Positions 1-7,190 of a DNA stretch of 11,298 nt are shown in pieces. Each line of letters starts with the position of its first letter. Within the stretch, counting starts at the first letter, position 1. The notes below the pieces were generated by a model. That model ran no database searches. It was not told the origin of the DNA and saw only the letters and a list, made by a program, of their open reading frames with translations. The stretch is taken from positions 1 to 11,298 of the forward strand of contig JBJEKW010000043.1 of the NCBI GenBank assembly GCA_051878835.1. The letters are read 5' to 3'. A program made the position numbers and the translations under genes. This DNA is from Olsenella_K sp051878835 (GTDB lineage Bacteria > Actinomycetota > Coriobacteriia > Coriobacteriales > Atopobiaceae).

Positions 1-100
1 AGCCGAAGACGGCAGGCGATGTCGGCTCTTACACCACGGCGCTGCGCGCGATCCGTACGAACCATAGAGGCACGCCAGAGCCGCTGGGCAAGAAGAACTG
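1..100. other. Region downstream of lysS at the window edge
   Basis: This is the stretch after the lysS stop codon, reading on the minus strand. It contains a 6-bp inverted repeat, AGCCGA at 1-6 and TCGGCT at 22-27, which could be the stem of a lysS terminator. Any T-tract would lie beyond the window, so this cannot be confirmed. A short open frame on the minus strand starts at 65 and runs off the edge (about 21 codons), but no convincing ribosome binding site precedes it, so it is not called as a gene. Confidence 0.3.
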
Positions 101-2479
101 CTACTCCTGCGTCGCCTGGAACGTGTCGCGGTCGGGGGCAATGGCCTGCATGGCGGCGATCATGCTGTCGAACAGCTGGCTCAGCTCGAGGCCGTTGAGC
201 TCGGCACCCTTGCGGATGACGTCGCGGTCGCAGCCGGCGGCGAAGCGCTTGTCCTTGAACTTCTTCTTGAGCGACTTGGTCGTGAAGTCCATGACCGACT
301 TGCTGGGGCGCATCAGGATGGCGGCCTGGATGAGGCCGGACAGCTCGTCGGCAGCAAACAGCACGCACTCCATCTTTAGCTGGGGCTTGGGCAGCTGCGG
401 GTTGTTGTCGCTGTTGTGCGTCATGATGGCGTGCGCCAGCTGCGGCGTGGCGCCCGCCTGGGCCAGGAGCTCGGCGGTCTTCACCGTGTGGTTCGTCACC
501 GAGGGGAACTTCTCCCAGTCGAGGTCGTGCAGCAGGCCCACGATGCCCCAGAACTCCTCGTTGTCGGGGTCGTACTTGCGGGCGTAGTAGCGCATGAGGC
601 CCTCGAGGGTCTGGCCGTGCTGCAGGTGGAACGCGTCCTCGTTGTACTTCTGCAAAAGCTCGAAGGCCTGGTCGCGCGTGATGCCGGCCGTCAGCTGGCC
701 GGTCATGTCAGCGTCGATGGCGGCGCGCGCGGCCTCGCTCAGCTGGCTATCGGAGGAGACGCCCTCGGCGTCGGCCTGGTCGCTCGCCACGTCCCGGCCA
801 TCCCCGGCAGCACCTTCGACGGCACCGTCCTTCTGGCCTGCGGCCGCGCCCTTGCGCTCGCTGGCCAGCTCCTCGCTGGCGCCGTTCTGCGCGTCGTCTG
901 CCAGGGCGTCCACCGAGGCGGAGGCGTTATCGGTGCGCACGCCGGACACCTGCTCGGCGATGTCCTCCTTTGTGATGGTCTCGGGCTTCATCTGCGGGAA
1001 CAGCAGGACGTCGCGGATGGCGGGCTGGTCGCAGAACAGCATGATCATGCGGTCGATGCCGTAGCCGATGCCGCCCGCGGGAGGCATGCCGTACTCGAGC
1101 GCGCGCACGTAGTCGTAGTCGTAGCCCATGGCCTCGTCGTCGCCCAGGCCCTTGGCGGCCACCTGCTCGGCGAAGCGGCCGGCCTGGTCGACGGGGTCGT
1201 TCAGCTCGGAGAAGGCGTTGGCGTACTCGTGGCCGCACACGACCAGCTCGAAGCGGTCGGTCAGGCGCGGGTCCTCCTCCTTGCGCTTGGCAAGGGGGCT
1301 GACCTCCTCGGGGTAGTCGCACACGAACGTGGGGTTCACCAGCGTGGACTCGCCCAGCTCGTCGTAGATCTCGAACAGCAGCTTGCCGGCGCCCCAGCTG
1401 TCCTGGGTCTCGATGCCGTGGTCGGCGCACAGCTGGCGCAGGTGCTCGACGGGGGTGTCCATGCTGATGTGCTCGCCCACGACCTCGGAGGCCACCTGGG
1501 ACAGCGGCACCGAGCGCCAGGTGCCGCTCATGTCGACGGTCTGCCCCTGGTACGTGATGACCTCGTGGCCCTCCTGGCAGCCGCAGACCTCGCGCGCGAT
1601 GGCCTTGAACAGGCCCTCGGTCAGGCGCTTCATGCCCTCGAGGTCGCTGTAGGCGCAGTAGGCCTCCATCGAGGTGAACTCGGGGTTGTGCGTCAGGTCC
1701 ATGCCCTCGTTCCTGAACTGGCGGCCGATCTCGAACACGCGCTCCATGCCGCCCACGATGAGGCGCTTCAGCGGCAGCTCGGTGGCGATGCGCAGGTAGA
1801 AGTCGCGGTCGAGCGCGTTGAAGTGCGTGACGAACGGCTTGGCGTTCGCACCGCCCAGGATGGCGTGCATCATGGGGGTCTCGACCTCCATGTAGCCGTC
1901 GTTCTCCATGTAGCGGCGGATCAGGCTGATGATGGCGCTGCGCTTGCGGAACACGTCGCGGACCTCGGGGTTCATGATGAGGTCCAGGTAGCGCTGGCGG
2001 TAGCGCACCTCGCGGTCGGTGAGGCCGTGGAACTTCTCGGGCAGGGGGCGCAGGGACTTCGACAGCAGGCGCACGCTAGTGGGGCTGACGGACAGCTGGC
2101 CGCGGCGCGTGCGGACCACGACGCCCGTGGCCTCCACGATGTCGCCCAGGTCGACCTGCTTCAGCAGCTCCCAATCGACGGGCTGGAAGTTGTTCACGCG
2201 GCAGAACAGCTGGATCTGGCCGGTGACGTCCTCCACCACGACGAAGGCTATCTTTCCGGAGTCGCGGAAGGCGCGGACGCGTCCCGCCACGGTGACCTCG
2301 TCGGTCGTGTCCTGGCCGTCCTGCAGGTCGGCGTACTCCTGCTCGAGCTGGGCCGCGTGGGCGTTGACGTGGGACTTTATGGGATAGGGGTTCACGCCCT
2401 CGTCCATGAGCGCCTGGCGCTTCTGCCTGCGGAGCGCGCGCTCGTCCATCTGCTCGGGCTGCTGTGTGTTCGAAGCCAT
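101..2479 (-). CDS. lysS: Lysyl-tRNA synthetase (class II) with C-terminal HD-domain fusion
   Basis: The enzyme charges tRNA-Lys with lysine using ATP, in the cytoplasm. The 792-residue protein has an N-terminal OB-fold anticodon-binding domain (about 62-155) and a class II catalytic core. Motif 1 lies around 188-205, motif 2 around 249-279 (FEIGRQFRNEG) and motif 3 around 466-481 (GIGYGIDRMIML). Ordinary bacterial LysS is about 490-510 residues and ends near residue 507 here. It is followed by an acidic, Ala/Gly/Ser-rich linker (about 508-595) and then an HD-superfamily domain (about 600-785) with H618/H621, the pair H651-D652 (LLHDLDWEKF), H688 and the segment ADELSGLI. In Clostridia a protein resembling this last domain is a separate gene of about 190 residues, usually annotated as HD-domain or HDIG. 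The start is supported by AGGAGAGG at 2485-2492, five bases upstream of ATG. The gene lies downstream of greA but is separated from it by a hairpin terminator. No T-box leader is visible. The synthetase assignment is secure; the function of the HD part is unknown. Confidence 0.97.
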   Translation of the reverse strand: MASNTQQPEQMDERALRRQKRQALMDEGVNPYPIKSHVNAHAAQLEQEYADLQDGQDTTDEVTVAGRVRAFRDSGKIAFVVVEDVTGQIQLFCRVNNFQPVDWELLKQVDLGDIVEATGVVVRTRRGQLSVSPTSVRLLSKSLRPLPEKFHGLTDREVRYRQRYLDLIMNPEVRDVFRKRSAIISLIRRYMENDGYMEVETPMMHAILGGANAKPFVTHFNALDRDFYLRIATELPLKRLIVGGMERVFEIGRQFRNEGMDLTHNPEFTSMEAYCAYSDLEGMKRLTEGLFKAIAREVCGCQEGHEVITYQGQTVDMSGTWRSVPLSQVASEVVGEHISMDTPVEHLRQLCADHGIETQDSWGAGKLLFEIYDELGESTLVNPTFVCDYPEEVSPLAKRKEEDPRLTDRFELVVCGHEYANAFSELNDPVDQAGRFAEQVAAKGLGDDEAMGYDYDYVRALEYGMPPAGGIGYGIDRMIMLFCDQPAIRDVLLFPQMKPETITKEDIAEQVSGVRTDNASASVDALADDAQNGASEELASERKGAAAGQKDGAVEGAAGDGRDVASDQADAEGVSSDSQLSEAARAAIDADMTGQLTAGITRDQAFELLQKYNEDAFHLQHGQTLEGLMRYYARKYDPDNEEFWGIVGLLHDLDWEKFPSVTNHTVKTAELLAQAGATPQLAHAIMTHNSDNNPQLPKPQLKMECVLFAADELSGLIQAAILMRPSKSVMDFTTKSLKKKFKDKRFAAGCDRDVIRKGAELNGLELSQLFDSMIAAMQAIAPDRDTFQATQE

Positions 2480-2564
2480 TGCTGCCTCTCCTGATCGCTA
2501 GACGCCGCGCGCCGCGGGGCAGCGTTGCCCGACGGCACGGCGACGGATGTTACGAACCTTACGT

Positions 2565-2600
2565 AAAAGGCCCCGCGACGGACTGGCCGGCGCGGGGCTC
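2565..2600 (-). terminator. Intrinsic terminator after greA
   Basis: An 8-bp perfect GC stem is formed by GCCCCGCG at 2570-2577 and CGCGGGGC at 2591-2598, with a 13-base loop. Read on the minus strand it is followed by CCTTTTAC, a short T-tract. It lies 54 bp beyond the greA stop and upstream of lysS. It probably ends the tatA-greA transcript, or partly attenuates read-through into lysS. The short T-tract makes it moderate rather than strong. Confidence 0.7.
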
Positions 2601-2653
2601 ACAAGCTGGGTGATGTGATGTGCGGTGCGGGTACGCCGCAGCCGCCTACGCCG

Positions 2654-3124
2654 CTATCGGGTGATGCGCGTCACCACGTACTCGCGCACCTTGCCCGTGG
2701 GCGTCGCGAACGACACGGTGTCGCCTGCGACGTGGCCAATGAGCGCGGCGCCGGCGGGGGACTCATTCGAGATCTTGTGCTCGAGCGAGTTCGTCTCGGT
2801 GGTGCCCACGATGGTGAAGGTGGTCTTCTTGCCCTTGGCGTCCTGCAGCTCGACGGTGCAGCCGATGGAGACCTCCATGGAGCTGCTGTTCTGCTCGACG
2901 CGAGCAGTCTCCAGGATGTGGCGAATCTCCTGCATGCGAGACTCGTTCTTGGACTGCTCCTCCTTCGCCGCGTCGTACTCGGCGTTCTCGGAGAGGTCGC
3001 CCTGGGCGCGGGCCTCGCGGATGGCCTCGATGATCTCGTCGTGCTTCTGCCCCTGGCGGTACTCGAGCTCGTCGATGAGCTTCTGGCGGCCCTCGGGGGT
3101 GAGGATGATGGTATTGCTAGGCAT
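2654..3124 (-). CDS. greA: Transcription elongation factor GreA
   Basis: GreA rescues backtracked RNA polymerase by entering the secondary channel and stimulating cleavage of the transcript 3' end. The 156-residue length is typical of the family. The N-terminal coiled coil (about 10-75) carries the tip motif GDLSENAEYDAAKE, with D43 and E46 matching the acidic tip residues of E. coli GreA (D41 and E44). The C-terminal FKBP-like domain (about 80-156) contains SPAGAALIG, a usual GreA signature. The start is supported by GAGGA five bases upstream of ATG. The gene begins 26 bp after the tatA stop on the same strand, so the two are probably cotranscribed. A hairpin terminator follows it. Nothing in the sequence looks unusual for the family. 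Confidence 0.97.
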   Translation of the reverse strand: MPSNTIILTPEGRQKLIDELEYRQGQKHDEIIEAIREARAQGDLSENAEYDAAKEEQSKNESRMQEIRHILETARVEQNSSSMEVSIGCTVELQDAKGKKTTFTIVGTTETNSLEHKISNESPAGAALIGHVAGDTVSFATPTGKVREYVVTRITR

Positions 3125-3150
3125 AGGTTCCTCGTCTGAAAGGTTGGGGG

Positions 3151-3369
3151 CTACTTGGACTCTTCGACGTCCTCAACGTCGGCGTCATCGTCGGAGTCCT
3201 TCTTGTCAGACTTCGACTCCTTCTTCTCGTCGTCGTCGCCCTCCATGCCCTCGCGGACGTTCTTCACGGTCTTGCCAAGGGCGCTGCCCAGCTTCGGCAG
3301 GTTCTTGGGCCCGAAGATCAGCAGCACGACAATGAGGATGACGATGATTTCCATAGGACCGAGGTTCAT
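3151..3369 (-). CDS. tatA: Twin-arginine translocase subunit TatA (TatA/E family)
   Basis: TatA subunits assemble in the membrane around TatC to let folded proteins with twin-arginine signals cross. The 72-residue protein shows the whole family plan: a short N-terminus, one membrane helix (about residues 6-19, MEIIVILIVVLLIF), the hinge FGPKNLPKLG, an amphipathic helix (about 22-41) and a highly charged Lys/Asp/Glu tail (43-72). The frame stays open upstream to 3537. ATG at 3369 is chosen because the TatA fold begins there and AAAGGTG (3375-3381) sits five bases before it; a start at 3537 would add 56 residues unlike TatA. No tatC is in the window, which is normal where Tat genes are scattered. 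TatB cannot be excluded for such short proteins, but the length and the G-P hinge favour TatA/E. greA follows at 26 bp. Confidence 0.93.
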   Translation of the reverse strand: MNLGPMEIIVILIVVLLIFGPKNLPKLGSALGKTVKNVREGMEGDDDEKKESKSDKKDSDDDADVEDVEESK

Positions 3370-3443
3370 AAAAGCACCTTTCGACTGCACGGAGCCTGCG
3401 ATACGTTGAGATGATTCGCGTGGGCCGGCAGGCCCGCGGATGC

Positions 3444-3479
3444 AAAGGACAGTATAACCGAGGGGCATCGGTTTTGCGA
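3444..3479 (-). promoter_or_regulatory. Candidate tatA-greA promoter with inverted repeat
   Basis: On the minus strand a good -10 box, TATACT, lies at 3451-3456, giving an expected leader of about 75 bases before tatA. No clear -35 box is present at normal spacing. An inverted repeat, AACCGA (3456-3461) and TCGGTT (3468-3473), fills the spacer directly upstream of the -10, so it could be a regulator binding site. The rest of the 172-bp gap between the amylase stop and tatA holds a small GGGCC/GGCCC hairpin (3422-3435). I see no clear terminator for the amylase gene. Confidence 0.35.
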
Positions 3480-3541
3480 TTCTACACACAACTTGATTAC
3501 ACAGCGGCGCAAGGTGCGTCGCGCGACTGTCAACCAACGCA

Positions 3542-5056
3542 CTAGTCGGCGGGCGACGGGTTCACGAACGCCTTCGTGTCGCGCACGAAGTCGTGGTAGT
3601 CGTGCTGCAGCACCTTCGTGGCCGCCTCGGGCAGGTACACCGACAGCTTGCCGGGGCCCACGGGGAAGTCGCCCCATCCGTCGGGACCTATGTTCACGCT
3701 GGCCTCGTCGCCCATGACGCACAGCCACCTCTGCCCGGCGTTGCGCTGGCCGACGCACATGTGCTTCGTGCCGCCGTTGCGGTCGGTCAGCACGACGGCG
3801 CAGCCGCTGCCCGCGTGCCAGATGTCGCCCTCGCGGGTCCAGCCTATGACGTCGGGGTCGTCGATCCAGTCGCGCTGCTGCCCGTAGGCAAAGCGCCGGC
3901 GGATCTCCATCAGAAGCGGCAGCTGGCGCACCGCGGGCTCGCCGTCGTTGGGCATGCCGAACAGGTCGCCCTCGAACACGCAGGGGTAGCCCTCCTGACG
4001 CAGCAGGATCAGCGCGTAGGCGGACGGCTTGAACCACTCCTCGACGCTGGACTGCAGGGACTGGCGCGGCTGCGTGTCGTGGTTCTCGACGAACGTGACG
4101 GCGTGGATGGGGTCGCGCTGCACCAGCGTTCCGTCGAATATCTTCGAGAGGTCCTGGTTGCCGAACGAGTCGGACGCGTTGTACAGGTGGTAGTGCAGCG
4201 GCACGTCCAGAAGGCTCATGGCGCGCTCGCCGCCCAGATAGCCCTGCAGCTCGCCCACGTCGGGCGACCAGTACTCCCCCACCGTGAACAGCTCGCGCCC
4301 CGTGTAGCGCCGCATCTGGTCGAGCCAGCGCAAGAAGAACGAGCGCGACATGTGCTTCACCGCGTCCAGCCGAAAGCCGTCGACCCCCGTGGTGTCGAGG
4401 TACCACTTTCCCCAGCGCACGAGCTCGTCGTAGACGCGCGGGTCGCACACGTCCACGTCGCAGCCCATGAGGTAGTCGAAGTTGCCGTTCTCGCGGCGCT
4501 CCACGTCCTCGTCCCAGTGCTTGCCCTGGAACAGCCAGATGCCGTGGCGCTTCGTGTACTCGTCGTAGTCGACGCCGTGGAAGCACCTCCAGTCCCACTG
4601 GAAGTCGCTGTAGGCGCCCTTGCGTCCCGGGAACGTGAACTTGGTCCAGGCGCCTATGCGCTCCGGGCCCGACGTCTGGCGCTCGCGGTCGCTCTGCGAG
4701 ACCTCCTCGGCCCACACGGGCTCGCAGGCGTCGGCGCCCATGCGCTGGTTCAGCACGACGTCCGCCAGCACCTGCATGCCCGCGCCCTTGAGCGCGCTGA
4801 CGGCGTCCAGGTACTCCTGGCGCGTGCCGTACTTCGTGCGGACGCCGCCCTTCTGGTCGAACTCCCCCAGGTCGTACAGGTCGTACACGCCGTAGCCCAC
4901 GTCGTTGGGGCCCGCCATGCCCTTGTACGCGGGCGGCAGCCACACCGCGGTGATGCCCTCGTCGGCGAACAGCTGGGCGTCACGCGCCAGGGCCTTCCAG
5001 TGCGTGCCGTCCGCCGGGAGGTACCAGGAGAACGCCTGCATCATGGTTCCGTTCAT
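3542..5056 (-). CDS. amyA: Cytoplasmic alpha-amylase, GH13 (GH13_5-like, AmyA type)
   Basis: The enzyme is predicted to cut internal alpha-1,4 bonds in glycogen or maltodextrins inside the cell; it has no signal peptide. The 504-residue length is close to E. coli cytoplasmic AmyA (about 495). It opens with MNGTMMQAFSWYLPADG, the usual N-terminus of the liquefying-type GH13_5 group. The (beta/alpha)8 barrel carries the nucleophile D231 (GFRLDAVKH), the acid/base E261 (FTVGEYWSPD) and the transition-state stabiliser D327 (FVENHDTQP). Conserved region I reads DVVLNQRMGAD (99-109): Q104 stands where the family normally has His. A C-terminal beta domain covers about 400-500. The frame is open further upstream to 5173, but ATG at 5056 is preferred because the fold starts there and GAGGGGG lies seven bases before it. 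That ribosome site is buried in a terminator-like hairpin (5057-5104). The gene lies between pepF and tatA on the same strand. The family call is secure; activity at normal level is uncertain because of Q104. Confidence 0.94.
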   Translation of the reverse strand: MNGTMMQAFSWYLPADGTHWKALARDAQLFADEGITAVWLPPAYKGMAGPNDVGYGVYDLYDLGEFDQKGGVRTKYGTRQEYLDAVSALKGAGMQVLADVVLNQRMGADACEPVWAEEVSQSDRERQTSGPERIGAWTKFTFPGRKGAYSDFQWDWRCFHGVDYDEYTKRHGIWLFQGKHWDEDVERRENGNFDYLMGCDVDVCDPRVYDELVRWGKWYLDTTGVDGFRLDAVKHMSRSFFLRWLDQMRRYTGRELFTVGEYWSPDVGELQGYLGGERAMSLLDVPLHYHLYNASDSFGNQDLSKIFDGTLVQRDPIHAVTFVENHDTQPRQSLQSSVEEWFKPSAYALILLRQEGYPCVFEGDLFGMPNDGEPAVRQLPLLMEIRRRFAYGQQRDWIDDPDVIGWTREGDIWHAGSGCAVVLTDRNGGTKHMCVGQRNAGQRWLCVMGDEASVNIGPDGWGDFPVGPGKLSVYLPEAATKVLQHDYHDFVRDTKAFVNPSPAD

Positions 5057-5104
5057 AGAAAAGCCCCCTCGGGGCCGGGCGTGTCGCCTGGACCCCGAGG
5101 GGGC
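5057..5104 (-). terminator. Terminator-like hairpin at the amylase start (pepF terminator or attenuator)
   Basis: A perfect 12-bp inverted repeat, GCCCCCTCGGGG (5063-5074) and CCCCGAGGGGGC (5093-5104), flanks an 18-base loop. Read on the minus strand the stem is followed at once by TTTTCT and then by the amylase ATG at 5056. This is the form of a Rho-independent terminator, and its 3' arm also contains the amylase Shine-Dalgarno sequence. It could end pepF transcription, attenuate amylase transcription, or hide the ribosome site. The structure is directly visible; its role is inferred. Confidence 0.7.
5065..5071 (-). promoter_or_regulatory. Amylase ribosome binding site inside the hairpin
   Basis: On the minus strand GAGGGGG precedes the ATG at 5056 with CTTTTCT (5058-5064) plus one base between. 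It is the only Shine-Dalgarno candidate for this gene and decides the start. All of it lies in the 3' arm of the 12-bp stem, so it would be double-stranded if the hairpin forms in the mRNA. Confidence 0.6.
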
Positions 5105-5149
5105 ATCGGGCCGGCCACCCAGCCCAAAGAACGAAGTCTCCGGACGTGT

Positions 5150-5168
5150 CGGGCGGCGATGCCGCCCG
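5150..5168 (-). promoter_or_regulatory. Second hairpin in the pepF-amylase gap
   Basis: CGGGCGGC (5150-5157) and GCCGCCCG (5161-5168) form a perfect 8-bp stem with a 3-base loop. No T-tract follows on either strand, so it is not a standard terminator. It lies 45 bp upstream of the larger hairpin in the 166-bp gap after pepF and may be part of a leader structure or a stabilising 3' end for the pepF mRNA. No convincing promoter is visible in this gap. Confidence 0.4.
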
Positions 5169-5222
5169 CACAAGGTAGCTATGCCCCGTGAGTGCTACCG
5201 CCAAACGCGGCGGCCCAAAAGG

Positions 5223-7028
5223 CTACAGGGTTTGCTCCAGCTGTTCGACCAGCTGCGCGAACTTGCCCAGGGCGTCGTCCACGGCCTTGCCGGAGGCCAT
5301 GTCCACGCCGGCGTCGCGCAGGAGCTCGATGGGCGGCTTCGAGCAGCCCGCGCTCAGGAACCCCAGGTAGTCGTCGACCGCCGGCTGCCCCTCGCGCAGC
5401 ATGCGCTCGCTCAGCGAGACGGCCGCGGCAAAGCTGGTGGCGTACACGTACACGTAGAAGTTGTAGTAGAAGTGCGGGATGCGAGCCCACTCCAGGGCGA
5501 TGTCGTCGTCCGAGACCGCCACGGGACCGTAGTAGTCGTCGTTCAGGCGGCAATAGCGCTCGCTGAGGGCGTCCGCGCCCATGCCCTCGCCCTTCTTGCA
5601 CGCGGCGTTGGCGTCGCGCTCGAACTCGGCGAACAGCGTCTGGCGGTACAGGGTCGTGCGGAACTGCTCGCAGAAGTGGTTCAGCAGGAAGGCGCGCTCG
5701 GCGTCGTCGGAGGCGTGGTCCAGCAGGTAGTGCGTCAGCAGGCACTCGTTCGTGGTCGAGGCGACCTCGGCGACGAACATCTCGTAGTTGGCATAGCGGC
5801 TGGGCTGCTTGTGCGTCGACAGCCACGTCTGCATGGAGTGGCCCATCTCGTGCGCCAGCGTGTACACGCTGTCCAGGTCACCCTGGAAGTTCAGCAGGAT
5901 CAGGGGCTTGGCCACGTGGCCGTCGGACGAGTAGGCGCCACTGGCCTTGCCGGGCGTCTCGTACACGTCGACCCAGCGGTCCTGGAAGCCCTTGCGCACC
6001 ACGTCCACGTAGTCGCTGCCCAGGGGCGCCAGCGCCTTGGTCGCCAGGTCGCAGGCCTGCTCGTAGGTGTAGTGGTGCTGGACGGTCTTCACGAACGGCA
6101 CGTAGAGGTCCCAGTAGCGCAGCTGGTCGACGCCCAGCTGGCGGCGGCGCAGCTCCAGGTAGCGCTGCATGGCGCCCTTGCCGCGGTGCACCGACGCGAT
6201 CAGGTTGTCGTACACCTCGACGGGCACCTCGGTCGGGGCCAGCGACGCCTCCAGCGATGACTGGTATCCGCGCGCCTGCGAGAAGAACTTCAGCTGTCGC
6301 ATCTGAGCCGCCAGGAGGCCCGCTGCGGTGTTGCGGACGTTACGGTAGGCCTGGTACACGTTGTGGTACGTGCTCTCGCGCAGGGCGCGGTCCTGTGAGC
6401 TTATGAGGGGCACATAGGTGCCGTGGGTCAGCGGATGCGCCTCGCCCTTGGAGTCCACGGCGTCGGCAAACCGGATGTCCGCGTCGTTCAGCATGGTGAA
6501 CACCTGGCCGGGCTGCGCGGCCATCTCGCCCGCCTGGGCCAGGAGCGCCTCCTGGTCGGGCGGCAGCACGTGCTTGCGCTGCGCCCTCATGCGGTCGATG
6601 GCCCTGCGGTACAGATCCAGGCCCGCGGTCTCGCGGTACCACTGCTCCAGCGTGTCGTCGCCCAGGGCCAGAAGCGCCGGCTCGAACCACGCGCTGGCGG
6701 CGTTCAGCTGCGACACCAGCACCGTGACCTGGCCCAGCCGGTCCTGATATTTGCTCACGCGCGTGTCCTCGTCGGCGCGCCTGCCGGCGTAGTTGTACAG
6801 CCGCTCCGCGGTCTGCTCCACCTCGTCGTCGAAGCGCAGGAACTCCAGCAGGCCCTTGCCGGACGCCAGGGCCTTCGGGCGCCACTCCTCGTAGCGCTTC
6901 GGCAGCTGGCGCGCGTCGTCGAGCGCCTTCATGAAGGCGTCATCCGAGGGATACAGGCTCTGGATGTCCCAACGGTACTTTTGGGGTATCTGGTCGCGGC
7001 TCTGGTACACGGGTAGCTCTTCGCTCAT
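5223..7028 (-). CDS. pepF: Oligoendopeptidase F (M3B zinc metallopeptidase)
   Basis: PepF is a cytoplasmic zinc peptidase that cuts short peptides, typically of about 7-17 residues, after uptake or protein turnover. The 601-residue length is typical of the family. The zinc site is HEMGH at 393-397, with E394 the catalytic base, and E421 in FVAEVAST is the probable third ligand. The N-terminal helical region (about 1-200) and the PepF segment SGAYSSDG with PLILLNFQGDLDSVYTLAHE before the zinc site also fit M3B. The frame is open ten codons further upstream to 7058. ATG at 7028 is chosen because GGAGG (7034-7038) lies five bases before it and the protein then starts MSEELPVYQS. No transport genes adjoin it. 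A -10-like box is found just upstream, and a hairpin terminator may end it at the amylase start. No key residue is missing. Confidence 0.96.
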   Translation of the reverse strand: MSEELPVYQSRDQIPQKYRWDIQSLYPSDDAFMKALDDARQLPKRYEEWRPKALASGKGLLEFLRFDDEVEQTAERLYNYAGRRADEDTRVSKYQDRLGQVTVLVSQLNAASAWFEPALLALGDDTLEQWYRETAGLDLYRRAIDRMRAQRKHVLPPDQEALLAQAGEMAAQPGQVFTMLNDADIRFADAVDSKGEAHPLTHGTYVPLISSQDRALRESTYHNVYQAYRNVRNTAAGLLAAQMRQLKFFSQARGYQSSLEASLAPTEVPVEVYDNLIASVHRGKGAMQRYLELRRRQLGVDQLRYWDLYVPFVKTVQHHYTYEQACDLATKALAPLGSDYVDVVRKGFQDRWVDVYETPGKASGAYSSDGHVAKPLILLNFQGDLDSVYTLAHEMGHSMQTWLSTHKQPSRYANYEMFVAEVASTTNECLLTHYLLDHASDDAERAFLLNHFCEQFRTTLYRQTLFAEFERDANAACKKGEGMGADALSERYCRLNDDYYGPVAVSDDDIALEWARIPHFYYNFYVYVYATSFAAAVSLSERMLREGQPAVDDYLGFLSAGCSKPPIELLRDAGVDMASGKAVDDALGKFAQLVEQLEQTL

Positions 7029-7060
7029 GCAATCCTCCGTTCGCTTGGTCAAACGCACCC

Positions 7061-7066
7061 ATTGTA
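7061..7066 (-). promoter_or_regulatory. Candidate pepF promoter, -10 box
   Basis: On the minus strand TACAAT, a five-of-six match to the -10 consensus, lies 33 bases upstream of the pepF ATG in a locally AT-richer stretch (7051-7090) of an otherwise very GC-rich gap. At 17-bp spacing the -35 position (7084-7089) reads ACATCA, which is a poor match. pepF therefore probably has its own promoter rather than depending on the upstream restriction-like gene. Confidence 0.45.
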
Positions 7067-7099
7067 ACGAAAGGTTGCAGGTCTGATGTTGGACCGCGG

Positions 7100-7175
7100 G
7101 CCGCGGCGAGCACGCCGGGCGCCGCGGCGTCAGCCGGTCACGGCAGCCCCACGGGCTGGCACCCCCGGCAGCCCC
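7100..7175. repeat. GC-rich inverted and direct repeats downstream of the restriction-like gene
   Basis: GCCGCGGC occurs at 7100-7107 and again at 7121-7128; each is a palindrome and the two can pair with a 13-base loop. CGGCAGCCCC occurs at 7141-7150 and 7166-7175. GGGCTG at 7153-7158 can pair with either copy, giving two mutually exclusive stems. The segment follows the stop of the gene ending at 7191 and could terminate or stabilise its mRNA. No T-tract is present, so it is not a clear intrinsic terminator. Confidence 0.4.
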
Positions 7176-7190
7176 GCAGTCGGAAGACAG

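Noticed and set aside
1..65. Start of a further minus-strand gene at the window edge (ATG at 65, open to the edge)
   Set aside because: Only about 21 codons are visible, with no good ribosome site and no recognisable family; it cannot be supported.
2480..2653. T-box or other amino-acid-sensing leader upstream of lysS
   Set aside because: The 174-bp gap has no T-box consensus and no tRNA-binding specifier stem that I can see; only the greA terminator and a small GGGCA/TGCCC hairpin are present.
3529..3534. A perfect TTGACA (minus strand) as the -35 box for tatA
   Set aside because: No -10-like sequence lies 16-18 bases downstream; the nearest AT-rich box is too far away.
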